Shown: piece by piece, positions 26,648 to 35,424 of the stretch | How positions within the stretch are numbered: position 1 is the first letter of the stretch | Layout of the letters: every line of letters starts with the position of its first letter | NCBI GenBank assembly: GCA_022821845.1 | Contig: JAJECT010000039.1 | Coordinates: forward strand, 43,209 to 107,208 | Length of the DNA: 64,000 bases | Origin: Rhodothermales bacterium | GTDB taxonomy: Bacteria; Bacteroidota; Rhodothermia; Rhodothermales; VXPQ01 | Direction: 5' to 3' | Notes under the pieces: model-generated | Database searches by the model: none | Seen by the model: only the letters and a program-made list of their open reading frames with translations | Told to the model about the DNA's origin: nothing | Translations under genes and position numbers: made by a program

Positions 26648-27916
26648 TCAGATTGCAAACAGGGCGTCGTCGTAGGCGAGGCGCGTTTGCTGCAGGATGG
26701 CCTCGTTGGCCCGGATCGCGATGACGGCGGCCTCGAAGCCCACTTCGTAGGACGCCGCCGGCAGGTAGGGTCCGAAGGCATGGTTGTCGATGAAGTCCCG
26801 CATCGCATACCACAACGGCGTCTCCAGGTTGGGATCGTCTTCGGTCGGCGAAATGTCTTGCGCGTCCAGCTGCGTGGCGTTCGCCGCCAGCGCAATGCCG
26901 AGTTCCTTGTAGAACTGGTCTTTGCGGGCGTAGACCTCCCAGCCGAGCAACGGGGCGTCCACTTCCTTGAACATCCAGGCCCGGTGATCGCGGAACATGA
27001 TGGTGCTGTCGCGCCCGGAATAGGTGTCGTAGGCGCCGTCGAACGAACTGGTCAGCGTGGCGTCGTACAGCAGGGGGACCCCGTCTTCCAGTTCGAATAT
27101 GGCCTGAATGGTGTCCGGCGTTTTGCGTCCGTCGTCCCACAACATGATTTGTCCCAGACCGGTAACCGCCGCCGGGCGTTTGCCCAGAAACCAGAAGGCC
27201 GGGTCGAGCTGATGCATGCCGACCTCTCCGATGAGGCCGGTAGAGACCCCGGCGTCCAGTCGCCAGTTTAGCGCCATTTCGCGCTCGGTATTCGGAGAAA
27301 CCCTGCGCCAGCTTTCCTTCGAATGCCATTGCGCGCGGGCCATGGTGGCCCTTCCCAGGGCGCCGCTCCGAATGAACTGGAAGACGGACCGGTAGTTCGG
27401 ATGGGATCGGGTGAGCAGGCCCACCTGAAAGATGAGGTTCGGGTTGTCGCGGGCGGCTTGCGCCATCGCCCGCGCGTCTTCGATGGTCGAGGCCATCGGC
27501 GCTTCTACGTACACATGCTTTCCGGCGGACAAGGCGTCCAGGGCAATCTGCCGGTGCGTGTGCGTCGGCGTGGCGACGAAGACCGTGGAAATATCCGGAT
27601 TATCCAGCACGGCGCGGTAGTCTTCGAACACAGGCACTTCGGGCATTGAACGTTGCGACCGCCGCAGCATGACGTTGTAGTGGTCCGCCACCGCCGCGAG
27701 GGTCGCTTCCGGGATGCGCGCGAGGGTGGCCGCGATGTCCCGTCCCTGCGGCCCGAAGCCGATGAGCGCGGTTTGCACTTGCTCCTTGAAGCCTGCGCTG
27801 CGCGTAGCGGCGCCGATGGCGGGGCTTTGCGCAAGCAGGCCCGAAAGGGGAATGAGGGAGCTCCGTTTCAGGAAATTCCGGCGGCTCAGCAGGCCGCCGC
27901 GCGTACGGTCGTTCAT
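26648..27916 (-). CDS. Tat-exported Gfo/Idh/MocA oxidoreductase B
   Basis: This 422-residue protein has a Tat-type signal (LSRRNFLKRSSLIPLSGLLA). The Rossmann motif is ALIGFGPQGRD. The family motif is altered: GKHVYVEAPMAS has Ala where EKP normally has Lys, so the usual catalytic or cofactor-contacting Lys is missing. Further on, GLIGEVGMHQLDPAFWFLG matches the family His-containing active-site helix. It lies 47 bp upstream of oxidoreductase A and nine bases after ApbE. The lost Lys suggests altered chemistry or a non-dehydrogenase role. Confidence 0.83.
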   Translation of the reverse strand: MNDRTRGGLLSRRNFLKRSSLIPLSGLLAQSPAIGAATRSAGFKEQVQTALIGFGPQGRDIAATLARIPEATLAAVADHYNVMLRRSQRSMPEVPVFEDYRAVLDNPDISTVFVATPTHTHRQIALDALSAGKHVYVEAPMASTIEDARAMAQAARDNPNLIFQVGLLTRSHPNYRSVFQFIRSGALGRATMARAQWHSKESWRRVSPNTEREMALNWRLDAGVSTGLIGEVGMHQLDPAFWFLGKRPAAVTGLGQIMLWDDGRKTPDTIQAIFELEDGVPLLYDATLTSSFDGAYDTYSGRDSTIMFRDHRAWMFKEVDAPLLGWEVYARKDQFYKELGIALAANATQLDAQDISPTEDDPNLETPLWYAMRDFIDNHAFGPYLPAASYEVGFEAAVIAIRANEAILQQTRLAYDDALFAI

Positions 27917-27925
27917 GGCGTGTCG

Positions 27926-28906
27926 TTAGGCTGGAGTGAAATTCAGGCGCGCTGCATGGCCGTTCGACGCGGGGGCCGCGGGCGTCGCAACATGGCTTGC
28001 GGGCGCATGGAGGGGCATTCCGTTCTGCAAGATACGACGGGGCGCGCCCGGTTCAATGACCAGGGATCGATATTCGGGAAACGGGCGCGCTTCCGCCAGC
28101 AAGGCCGTCGAAACGGCGTCGGCGGTCTCGGCGGAGGCGGCCGCAGCGGCCGCCAGCGCGGCGCCGCGCACCGGTTTTCCAAGGCGAGGGTCCAGTACGT
28201 GGCCGTAGCAGACCCCCTCGAATTCGAACGATTTGCCCGATACGGCCGAAACCGACAAGGCTTCGTCCCGCAACGCCACGACGGCGACGGGTTCGTCCGC
28301 CGCCCCGGGATCGACGATGGCGACGTTCCAGGCTTCGGCGTCCGCAGGCTGTCCCAGCCCGTACATGGTACTGGTTCCGCCGTGCAAAAAGGCTCGCTCC
28401 ACGCCGGCTTCCCGCAATATGTGCATGGCTTCGTCCACTGCGTATCCTTTTCCTATCGCCCCGAAATCAAGCGCGACGCCCTCCCGCGCAAAACGCACCG
28501 CGCGCCGCGCCTCGTCCAGTTCCACAAGGCGCATGCCTGCGCGCCGCCGCGCCTCGGCCAATGCGTCGGCGTCCGGCACGCGCCCGCCGTCCCCGTAAAA
28601 CCCCCATGCCTGCATGAGCGGCCCGACCGTCAGGTCGAACGCGCCGTTCGTACGCTCGTGCAGGCGCCGGCACCGTTTCAGCAGATCGAACAGCCACGGC
28701 TCGACCGGCACGGCCTCTTTCGCGGCGCGGGCATTGATCCGGGACGTGTCGGAGGCGGGAAGAAACCTGGAAAGCCGCGTTTCCAGCCATTCGATTTCGC
28801 GCAGCGCCGCTTCGCCGGCGGCCCGCAGCCGCGGCGCATCCTCGCCCTCGAGCACCAGCTCGAAGCGACAAGCCATCGCCCGCTGCGCCAGTCGAATCGT
28901 CTCCAT
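27926..28906 (-). CDS. apbE: FAD:protein FMN transferase (ApbE family), no signal peptide
   Basis: This 326-residue protein matches ApbE throughout: AMACRFELVLEG at the start, RFLPASDTSRIN, TNGAFDLTVGPLM, VALDFGAIGKGYAVDEAM, FLHGGTSTMYG and the DPRLGKPVRGAA segment. ApbE attaches FMN from FAD to a Thr or Ser in target flavoproteins, with Mg2+. Most ApbE proteins are exported lipoproteins; this one begins METIRLAQRAM with no signal, so it may act in the cytoplasm. It is embedded between Gfo/Idh genes (30 and nine bases apart). No obvious RnfG/NqrC or FMN-binding target occurs in the window. Confidence 0.88.
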   Translation of the reverse strand: METIRLAQRAMACRFELVLEGEDAPRLRAAGEAALREIEWLETRLSRFLPASDTSRINARAAKEAVPVEPWLFDLLKRCRRLHERTNGAFDLTVGPLMQAWGFYGDGGRVPDADALAEARRRAGMRLVELDEARRAVRFAREGVALDFGAIGKGYAVDEAMHILREAGVERAFLHGGTSTMYGLGQPADAEAWNVAIVDPGAADEPVAVVALRDEALSVSAVSGKSFEFEGVCYGHVLDPRLGKPVRGAALAAAAAASAETADAVSTALLAEARPFPEYRSLVIEPGAPRRILQNGMPLHAPASHVATPAAPASNGHAARLNFTPA

Positions 28907-28936
28907 CCCCGCCTCCGCCGTTTGCCCGCCAAGGAT

Positions 28937-30295
28937 TTACGACAGTTCGAGCGTACCGTAGGTGATCGGCTCGACTTCCCGTCCGCTGCCCGTCGTCATC
29001 TTGCGCGTAGCTTCGTCGAAGTACAGCATTTCGCCCAAGCGCGTCGACATTTCGGCCATGCAGATGATCGTCTGCGCCTTGATCGAGAGGTCGATGTTGC
29101 CGTTGGGCTGCGTGTTCTCGCGGATGGAGGTCAGCCAGTTTTCCACGTGCGCGGGCACGCTTACGCCCGGCTCGATGTTGTCTTCGATCTGCTGGTCGAT
29201 GAATTCGGCGAAGGGCCGCTCCGGACGCAGTTCGATACTGTTGCCGCTAAAGTACAGCGTACCTTCGTGGCCCCGAATGACCTGACCGAGCCCTTGCTCG
29301 TTGACGGTGCTGCCGATCACGAGGAGGGTCAGGCCGCTTTCGAATTCGGCGAGCACCTGCGTGTTGTCGGGCACGTCGCGGTCCGGCGTAACCTTGCGCG
29401 TGCCGAGCGAAGCGACCCGCACCGGGAATTCCGGCGCGCCCGTAGCGATCATCAGCGGGTGGATGCGGTGGGCCAGCAAGTCGCCCAGGATGCCTGCGCA
29501 GTACGGATAGTATTTGCGCCAGCGGTGATATTCGTCCGCGCTGAACGGACGATCCGACACCGGGCCAAGCCATGCGCTCCAGTCGATATTGTCCGCGTTG
29601 GAATCTTCGTCTATCGAATAATTCCATTCCCCGTCCGGGTTGTTGCGGCAGTAGGAGTCCTGCCCCAGCACGAGGGGGCCGATCATGCCGTCCTGGATCA
29701 TTTCCGCGGCGCGATGCCACTTGCCTTCCGTGCAGTACTGGGAACCGATCTGGAAAATCTTCCCGGTTTCCATCGTCTTGTCGTAGATATCGAAAGCTTC
29801 GTGCAGGTAGCGCGTCATCGGCTTTTCGCAGTACACATGCTTGCCCGCGTCCATGGCTTCGGTAGCGATCGCCGAGTGCCAGTGGTCCACGGCGCCGATG
29901 AAGACGGCGTCCACGTCGTCCCGCTCCAGCAGGCTGCGGTAGTCGGCGTACGCATCCGCTTCGGTGAGGCCGAGGCGTTCGACGGCGCGGTCCCGCCGTT
30001 TGTTGAATACGTCGGCCACGGCCACGCCCGCCGCGTTGAACTCCGCGCCATGATTGTCGATGGCGCCGATATGGGCATTGTATCCCTGGCCGCCAACGCC
30101 TATGAACCCGATGTTCAGGCGGTCGTTGGCGCCGAGGACGGATGCGGGAGCCATTTTGCGGGCGGCGGTTGTCCGGCGCGGGGCGTTGGCCAGGGCCGGC
30201 GTGTATCCCGCCAGCATGGCGGCGGCGCCGAGCGCGCTCTTCTTGACGAATTCACGCCGGGAACCGGCGTCTGTGGACGTTTTTTTCCTGTTCAT
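28937..30295 (-). CDS. Tat-exported Gfo/Idh/MocA oxidoreductase C
   Basis: This 452-residue protein has a Tat-type signal (SRREFVKKSALGAAAMLAGY). It has a Rossmann motif (NIGFIGVGGQGYNAHIGAID), the family motif GKHVYCEKPMTR with the Lys present, and DWSAWLGP plus GILGDLLAHRIHPLMIATGA, typical of the larger exported subgroup with an extended C-terminal domain. It is the first gene of the minus-strand operon and so marks the promoter side; a 317-bp divergent region separates it from the YceI gene. Related proteins in Bacteroidota include glycoside hydrolase-like GH109 members, but no assignment is made here. Confidence 0.85.
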   Translation of the reverse strand: MNRKKTSTDAGSRREFVKKSALGAAAMLAGYTPALANAPRRTTAARKMAPASVLGANDRLNIGFIGVGGQGYNAHIGAIDNHGAEFNAAGVAVADVFNKRRDRAVERLGLTEADAYADYRSLLERDDVDAVFIGAVDHWHSAIATEAMDAGKHVYCEKPMTRYLHEAFDIYDKTMETGKIFQIGSQYCTEGKWHRAAEMIQDGMIGPLVLGQDSYCRNNPDGEWNYSIDEDSNADNIDWSAWLGPVSDRPFSADEYHRWRKYYPYCAGILGDLLAHRIHPLMIATGAPEFPVRVASLGTRKVTPDRDVPDNTQVLAEFESGLTLLVIGSTVNEQGLGQVIRGHEGTLYFSGNSIELRPERPFAEFIDQQIEDNIEPGVSVPAHVENWLTSIRENTQPNGNIDLSIKAQTIICMAEMSTRLGEMLYFDEATRKMTTGSGREVEPITYGTLELS

Positions 30296-30612
30296 GATGG
30301 GAAGTGGTGGGTTGGTAGGTATGGCGCTTCCGCGCGGCTATCGCAACGAAGCGGCGAAGGAACCGAAAGCCCTTCCGCGAAAGGCTTCCTGCGTATGGAG
30401 CCGGTTATTTCAGTCCGGTTTGTTTCCGAAACGTACGAGATTCGCATGAATCTACTAAATAAGGTACATTTTTGCATATTGTCAAGTAGGAAAAGCATTG
30501 TCGATAAAGACGAACGATCAGGACCCGGGCGCGGCGGCGCAACAATCTGCGCCGAAAAGCGTCCAATATCAGGAGCCTACTGGAAAACGGAGACCTAACG
30601 GATATCGACGCC
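30296..30612. promoter_or_regulatory. Divergent intergenic region between Gfo/Idh operon and YceI gene
   Basis: This 317-bp gap must hold both promoters. It has an AT-rich core around 30440-30490 (CTACTAAATAAGG, GTACATTTTTGC, TTGTCAAG) in an otherwise GC-rich sequence, which is where promoters are most likely. GTACATTTTTG loosely resembles the Bacteroidota -7 consensus TAnnTTTG, but no convincing -33 element was found at the right spacing. No repeat copy or small gene was recognised. Confidence 0.35.
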
Positions 30613-31230
30613 ATGAAACAAGCCACGACGAAACACGGAACGGCCCGAACGATTCGAACGATTGGAGCGATTCGCGCAGCGGCCTTGCTTGCGCTGGCGA
30701 TGCTTGCGTCGCCGTTCGCCGCCGAGGCGCAAACGATGGCCTTGTCGCCCGAGAGTTCGATCTGGATAGACGGTACGTCGAACCGCAGCGACTGGACCGT
30801 GCGCGCCCATGAAATCGCCGGGGTCGTCCGGGCGGGCGAGGCGACGGCGCCGGACAGCCTGGCGCTTACCGTAGCCTCTGGTGAGATAAAGGGCGACAAG
30901 GGCACGATCATGAATCGCAAGATAACCGGCGCCCTGAAGAGCCGCGAGCATCCGGAAATCGTCTATCGGTTGACGGGCGCCGCCGTTTCCGAGGCGGATG
31001 CGGCGACGTTGCTTACCGAGGGGGAGCTGACCATTGCGGGCGTAACGAAGACGATAGCGATGGAAGTTACTGCCGAGCCGCTCGAAGGCGGGGCGGTGCG
31101 CTACGTGGGCATGGCCCCGATCCTCTTCACGGATTACGGGATGCGGCCGCCTTCGGCCCTGGCCGGCGCCTTGCGCACGGGCAACGAAGTTACCGTGCAT
31201 TTCGACGTGACGTTCGCGCCGGGCGAATAA
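30613..31230 (+). CDS. YceI-family periplasmic protein
   Basis: This 205-residue protein has a signal peptide (RAAALLALAMLASPFAAEAQ). The mature part is a YceI-like lipocalin fold: SSIWIDGTSNRSDWTVRAHE, GDKGTIMNRKITGALKSREH, EGELTIAGVTKTIAMEV and a C-terminal EVTVHFDVTFAPGE. YceI proteins bind isoprenoid or lipid-like molecules in the periplasm. It stands alone on the plus strand between two minus-strand operons and ends 22 bp from the convergent siroheme gene. The ligand is not predictable. Confidence 0.8.
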   Translation: MKQATTKHGTARTIRTIGAIRAAALLALAMLASPFAAEAQTMALSPESSIWIDGTSNRSDWTVRAHEIAGVVRAGEATAPDSLALTVASGEIKGDKGTIMNRKITGALKSREHPEIVYRLTGAAVSEADAATLLTEGELTIAGVTKTIAMEVTAEPLEGGAVRYVGMAPILFTDYGMRPPSALAGALRTGNEVTVHFDVTFAPGE

Positions 31231-31252
31231 GCGGGAAGGCCCCCGGAATCGG

Positions 31253-31933
31253 TCAGGGCGTTGCGGGGTATCCTTCCCGTACGATTTTCGCATTTGCCAC
31301 CACTTCCCGGCCAGCGAGGGCGATCAGGCGTTGCACGGCGTCCGCGGTCCGTTCTTCCTTTAGTAATTCCAGCACGTCGCTATCGACAATAGCGTACCAG
31401 ACGCTTCTTCTCACATCGAAATCCGGGTATCGGATGGACATCGGTTTGCGCAGGGCCGCCATCCAATCGAGGAATGTCTCGTAATGGGTCCCGAATTCCG
31501 TTTCCAGGCGTTGACGCAGCCGCACGGAGAGCGCTGGCGCCGCGCCGCTGGTGGAAATGGACAACGCCAGTTTGCCGCGCCGTACGACGGATCCGGCCAC
31601 GAACGAGCAATGGGGGATATCGTCCATTGCGTTTATCAATACGTTTTTCTGCTGCGCTTCTTTCCAAACGGGTCTCGTTTTCGAAGGATTGGTCTCGCAG
31701 ACGATAACGAGAAAGGCGCCGTCGAGGTCTCCGCAGCGGTACGTGCGCGGGATCCATTCGACCCGGTCCTGTGCGGCGAGCCTTTTGGAAAAAGAGGGGC
31801 TGATCACTTTTATGCGGGCGCCGCACGCCAGCAGCTCCTCGACCTTGCGTTCGGCCTCTCCCTCGTGCCCCCCTCCCAGGACGACGCATTGCCTTTGCCC
31901 AAGGTCGCTAAGCCATACCGGGTACATATTCAT
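31253..31933 (-). CDS. Precorrin-2 dehydrogenase / sirohydrochlorin ferrochelatase (CysG N-terminal type)
   Basis: This is a 226-residue protein from the ATG at 31933, whose A is shared with the cysH stop (TGATG), so the two are coupled. The N-terminus MYPVWLSDLGQRQCVVLGGG is the NAD-binding fold of Met8p/CysG-N enzymes, followed by KVEELLACGARIKVISP and the central domain VLINAMDDIPHCSFVAGSVV and KLALSISTSGAAPALSVRLR. It oxidises precorrin-2 with NAD+ and inserts iron, giving sirohaem for the sulfite reductase of the same operon. The methyltransferase half of CysG is supplied by the separate cobA-like gene. Confidence 0.88.
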   Translation of the reverse strand: MNMYPVWLSDLGQRQCVVLGGGHEGEAERKVEELLACGARIKVISPSFSKRLAAQDRVEWIPRTYRCGDLDGAFLVIVCETNPSKTRPVWKEAQQKNVLINAMDDIPHCSFVAGSVVRRGKLALSISTSGAAPALSVRLRQRLETEFGTHYETFLDWMAALRKPMSIRYPDFDVRRSVWYAIVDSDVLELLKEERTADAVQRLIALAGREVVANAKIVREGYPATP

Positions 31934-32652
31934 CAGCTGCCGAGCGTTTTTTCCTCGATTGCATACGAATGAATTCCGCATTCCATCTTATCGTGCTCCT
32001 GCCAACGGCCCGAACGAATATCCTGGCCGTTCTTGACGGGCTTTGTGCAGGGAATGCAGCCGATACTCGGGTATCCCCAGTCGTGCATTGGGTTGTAGGG
32101 CAACTCGTGCAAGGTTATGTATTGCCGAACATCCTGGTCTGTCCAGGATGCCATCGGATTGATTTTGACGATATTGTGGATGGGTTCCCATTCCACGACC
32201 GCAGTATTTCTGCGCGTGGGGGACTGGTCGCGCCGGACCGCAGTGACCCAGGCGTCTTTCGAGGCCAGAAATTGTCTCAGCGGCTGCACCTTGCGAAGAA
32301 AACAGCAACGATCCGGATTGGTGCGCCACAGGTTGTCGCCTTCCCGGGCTGCCTGATCTTGCAGGGATAGTTCCGAATGAATACGAAGAATTTTAATCCC
32401 CAGACGCTTTTCAAGTCGGATTTTCAGGTCGTATGCTTCAGGAAAGAGCAGATCCGTGTCCAGATAGAACACGATAGCGCTCGGCCGGACGCGCGAAAGT
32501 ATATGCATCAACGCCACGCCGGACAGACCGAAGCCGGTGCCCGTGGCCACGTTCGAACCAAAGGTTTCGAAGGTCCATGCGAGTACCTCTTCCGGCCAGG
32601 CATTCTCCAACCGCGCATTCGCTTCGCGAATTTCGTTTTGGGTCAAACTCAT
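31933..32652 (-). CDS. cysH: Adenylyl-sulfate / phosphoadenylyl-sulfate reductase
   Basis: This 239-residue protein has a P-loop-like PAPS reductase fold (GSNVATGTGFGLSGVALMHI) and the catalytic C-terminal Cys225 (KMECGIH). Cys116-Cys117 (RCCFLRKV) and Cys199-x2-Cys202 (IGCIPC) make the CC...CxxC ligand set of [4Fe-4S] assimilatory reductases, which favour APS over PAPS. It reduces activated sulfate to sulfite, which the upstream sulfite reductase takes to sulfide. ATGA overlap with the cobA-like stop and one-base overlap with the next gene indicate a tightly coupled operon. APS synthesis genes are not in the window. Confidence 0.92.
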   Translation of the reverse strand: MSLTQNEIREANARLENAWPEEVLAWTFETFGSNVATGTGFGLSGVALMHILSRVRPSAIVFYLDTDLLFPEAYDLKIRLEKRLGIKILRIHSELSLQDQAAREGDNLWRTNPDRCCFLRKVQPLRQFLASKDAWVTAVRRDQSPTRRNTAVVEWEPIHNIVKINPMASWTDQDVRQYITLHELPYNPMHDWGYPSIGCIPCTKPVKNGQDIRSGRWQEHDKMECGIHSYAIEEKTLGS

Positions 32653-33470
32653 AATACTACAGAAGCAGTTGGGGATGGATTGTAAACGAACGAATCATGC
32701 AATGCTCCGTCTGAAGATACGATTCCTTCGTTAAACCATGGTATTCGGGAATGAAGCGACGCCACTTCGCCGATAACGACGGTTGCGGGCGCGGCGCATC
32801 CGAGGCCGAGCAGGCCAATGGCGCCGAGCGTGCCGGACACGGTTCTCTGGTTTTCCGTTGCAGCGGATTCCACGATTGCAGCCGGCGTTTCGGGATCGAG
32901 TCCCGCCCCGATCAATTGCCCGGCAATCCAGTCGAGGCGGCCAAGGCCCATCAAAATGACAAGGGTGCCTACCCGCGCCAGGGCGTTCCAGTCCGGCGCC
33001 CGCCCGGCCGTACACGAATGCCCTGTTACGACAGCGAATGCGGGGGATATGTTGCGGTGCGTGACGGGAATACCGCCGAAGGCGGGCGCAGCGATCGCGC
33101 TCGAAACGCCGGAGATCACCTGAAACGGGATGTTTGCCTCGGCGAGCGCAAGGCATTCTTCGCCGCCGCGTCCAAATACGAAAGGATCGCCGCCTTTCAG
33201 ACGAACCACGCTCCGGCATTGCCGGGCCCGGTCGATGAGTATGCGATTAATGTCCTCCTGGGACATGGAATGCTTCCCGGGCGTTTTTCCGGCATAGATG
33301 CGCTCGGCGTCCATTCGGATGCAATCCAGAAGGTCCGGGTGGACGAGCCTGTCGAATACCACCACCTCGGCATGGCGGAGCAGGCGGAGCCCGCCCGCGG
33401 TGATCAAATCAGGATCTCCAGGTCCCGCGCCTACAAGATAGACGGTTCCATGTTCAGGTCGGTTGTGCAT
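32649..33470 (-). CDS. cobA: Uroporphyrinogen-III C-methyltransferase
   Basis: This is a 273-residue protein from the ATG at 33470. The signatures are clear: YLVGAGPGDPDLITAGGLRL, DRLVHPDLL, MSQEDIN, RLKGGDPFVFGRGGEE and the SAM-binding VVTGHSC segment. It adds two methyl groups to uroporphyrinogen III to give precorrin-2, the first step to sirohaem. The start overlaps the end of the sulfite reductase gene by 17 bases and the stop overlaps cysH (ATGA). Residues after ~255 form a short tail unlike the family core. Sirohaem rather than cobalamin supply is indicated by the operon. Confidence 0.9.
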   Translation of the reverse strand: MHNRPEHGTVYLVGAGPGDPDLITAGGLRLLRHAEVVVFDRLVHPDLLDCIRMDAERIYAGKTPGKHSMSQEDINRILIDRARQCRSVVRLKGGDPFVFGRGGEECLALAEANIPFQVISGVSSAIAAPAFGGIPVTHRNISPAFAVVTGHSCTAGRAPDWNALARVGTLVILMGLGRLDWIAGQLIGAGLDPETPAAIVESAATENQRTVSGTLGAIGLLGLGCAAPATVVIGEVASLHSRIPWFNEGIVSSDGALHDSFVYNPSPTASVVL

Positions 33471-35325
33471 GGCTCCGGTATTTTTCGACGATCCGGTCAA
33501 GTTCTTCGTTTCCGACCCGCGCGCAGTAGTTGCCGAATTGTTCTCCCGCCTGCCTGTCTTTTCGAAACGCATACAAAACAGGGCGGAGCACGGGCACAAT
33601 GTCGTCGAGCGGCACAAGGTCTTTGAACAGGCTGTTCAGGCGCGTGCCGTCTGATCGCCCTCCAAGGAACAGCGCGTATCGATCGAGAGATCGCCCTACA
33701 AGCCCGATATCGGCTACGTAAGGTCGGGCGCACCCGTTGGGACAGCCGGTCATGCGGATCGAAAGACGTTCGTCCTGCAAGCCCATATTTTCCAATTCTT
33801 TCTCGAGGAGGTCGATCACCGAGGGAAGGACCCGCTCGGATTCGCTCAGCGCAAGACCGCAGGTTGGCAGCGCAGGACAGGCCATGGAGTATTTCCGGGC
33901 ATTCGACAGTTCGGCAGGGGAGGCAATGCCGTACGCGTCGAGCAGATCGTTCAGTTCCGCGCGTACGGCTCCGTCCAGGTCGGTGAGCAAAATGTCTTGA
34001 TTGGGCGTGAGTCGCACTCCAGGCCGAAACCGTTCGACGATCGCCTTCAGTCCTGCTTTGAGTCGGACCCCGTCGGTATCCATGATGCGTCCGTTTTCTA
34101 CGGAAATGCCGACAAACCAACGCCCGTTCAGCTGTTTGCGCCAGCCAAGGTACAGATTGTTCTGCAGCGGTTCGGCGCTGCGCGGCGGCTCGAGCGAATA
34201 GCCAAGCCGTCTTTCCAGTTCGCGAACGAACCGGTCGAGTCCCCAGTCGTCGATCAGGTATTTCATGCGGGCATGACGGCGGTCGGTCCGGTCGCCATGA
34301 TCTCGCTGGATCGCAACGATGGCGCTTGTAACCTCGATCAGTTTCGAGACGGGCACGAAGCCGATCAGGCTTCCCAGGCGAGGATACGTTTGCGGCTTCT
34401 TGTGGGTCATGCCCAGTCCGCCGCCCGCGAGCAGGTTAAATCCGGCGAGCGTTTCGTTTTCGACGATGGCGACAAGGCCCACGTCCTGGGTGTATACGTC
34501 AATGCTGTTGTCGCCGGGACAGGTTGCGCCTATCTTGAATTTTCGCGGCAGATATGCCCGGCCGTACAGCGGCTCTTCGTTTGTTGTCTCCCGGCGCTCG
34601 TTCAGGGCGTGTTCCCGGGCCGTTTCGGAGAGACTGGTATACACTTTATCGTCATCGAGCCACACTTCGTGATAGGCGCGCGTCCGGGGCAGCAACGCTT
34701 CTGCAAGGCGGTTTACTTCGCGTTCGATCGCTTCGTGCGCGGGATGGGTAGCCGGAGCGGGCGACAACATCGTATTTCGCACTACGTCGCCGCATGCGGC
34801 GAGGGTTGTCAGCAGGGTATCGTTGATCGCGCGCAGCGTATCCTGCAAATTGGTCTTGATTACGCCGTGCAACTGGATTCCCTGGCGGGTTGTGACGCGA
34901 AGCGTTCCGTTGCCGTAGCGATCCGCAAGCAGGTCGTGCGCCAGATACTGATCCGCCGTGAGGCGCCCGGAAGGAATGCGCGAACGCACCATGAACATAT
35001 ATTGCTTGTCCCGCTTCTTTTTATCCCGGTCGCGCTGCTGGTAGATTCCGTGGAATTTCAGGAGTTGTTTCCCCGTTTCGTCGAAGCACTCGGCGGAATC
35101 GCGGAGGTTTTCCAGCAGGTTTCCGCGCAGATTCCGTCCGGCGATTTTTATCTGCTCCACCCCCGATGACCGCTTCGCCCCGGCCTGGCCGTTCGAACCC
35201 GGACCGTCTTTTCTCTTGTCGGGCGACAGATAAGCCTTTCGCTGCCCGGCCCCCTGCGCGTTGCCTCGTTGAGGCGCCGGGGTCGGAAGAGCGGGTTTTC
35301 TCGTTTTGATTTTTTTTGAGGACAT
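33454..35325 (-). CDS. Sirohaem-dependent sulfite reductase (hemoprotein)
   Basis: This is a 623-residue protein from the ATG at 35325. It has two ferredoxin-like half-domains and the sirohaem/[4Fe-4S] ligands Cys483-x5-Cys489 (ACPALPTCGLA) and Cys528-x3-Cys532 (TGCPNGCARP), the standard spacing for sulfite reductases. LRVTTRQGIQLHG and GGGLGMTHKKPQTYPRLG support a sulfite rather than nitrite enzyme. The first ~55 residues are a Lys/Arg/Pro/Gly-rich extension with no family counterpart. No flavoprotein subunit is nearby, so ferredoxin may be the donor. It is the first gene of the sulfur operon, and a terminator-like hairpin lies in its leader. Confidence 0.9.
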   Translation of the reverse strand: MSSKKIKTRKPALPTPAPQRGNAQGAGQRKAYLSPDKRKDGPGSNGQAGAKRSSGVEQIKIAGRNLRGNLLENLRDSAECFDETGKQLLKFHGIYQQRDRDKKKRDKQYMFMVRSRIPSGRLTADQYLAHDLLADRYGNGTLRVTTRQGIQLHGVIKTNLQDTLRAINDTLLTTLAACGDVVRNTMLSPAPATHPAHEAIEREVNRLAEALLPRTRAYHEVWLDDDKVYTSLSETAREHALNERRETTNEEPLYGRAYLPRKFKIGATCPGDNSIDVYTQDVGLVAIVENETLAGFNLLAGGGLGMTHKKPQTYPRLGSLIGFVPVSKLIEVTSAIVAIQRDHGDRTDRRHARMKYLIDDWGLDRFVRELERRLGYSLEPPRSAEPLQNNLYLGWRKQLNGRWFVGISVENGRIMDTDGVRLKAGLKAIVERFRPGVRLTPNQDILLTDLDGAVRAELNDLLDAYGIASPAELSNARKYSMACPALPTCGLALSESERVLPSVIDLLEKELENMGLQDERLSIRMTGCPNGCARPYVADIGLVGRSLDRYALFLGGRSDGTRLNSLFKDLVPLDDIVPVLRPVLYAFRKDRQAGEQFGNYCARVGNEELDRIVEKYRSHAQPT

Positions 35326-35387
35326 GCTGCAAGGGGCGTGGGCGTGGGCGTGAATGCTCGAACTATGCGAGAAGCCGGAAAACGGCC

Positions 35388-35424
35388 AAAAAAAAACTCG
35401 CTTCCCTCTGAAGGAAAGCGAGTT
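35388..35424 (-). terminator. Intrinsic terminator in the leader of the sulfur operon (candidate attenuator)
   Basis: Read on the minus strand, AACTCGCTT and AAGCGAGTT pair over nine bases with extra CCTT/AGGG pairing, and the stem runs straight into nine T residues. It lies 63 bases upstream of the sulfite reductase start. No minus-strand gene exists further upstream to be terminated, since the neighbour is a plus-strand gene. It therefore probably sits in the operon's own 5' leader and controls entry into it. Upstream leader segments (GTTG...CAAC) could form an alternative stem. No known SAM riboswitch consensus was recognised. Confidence 0.65.
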
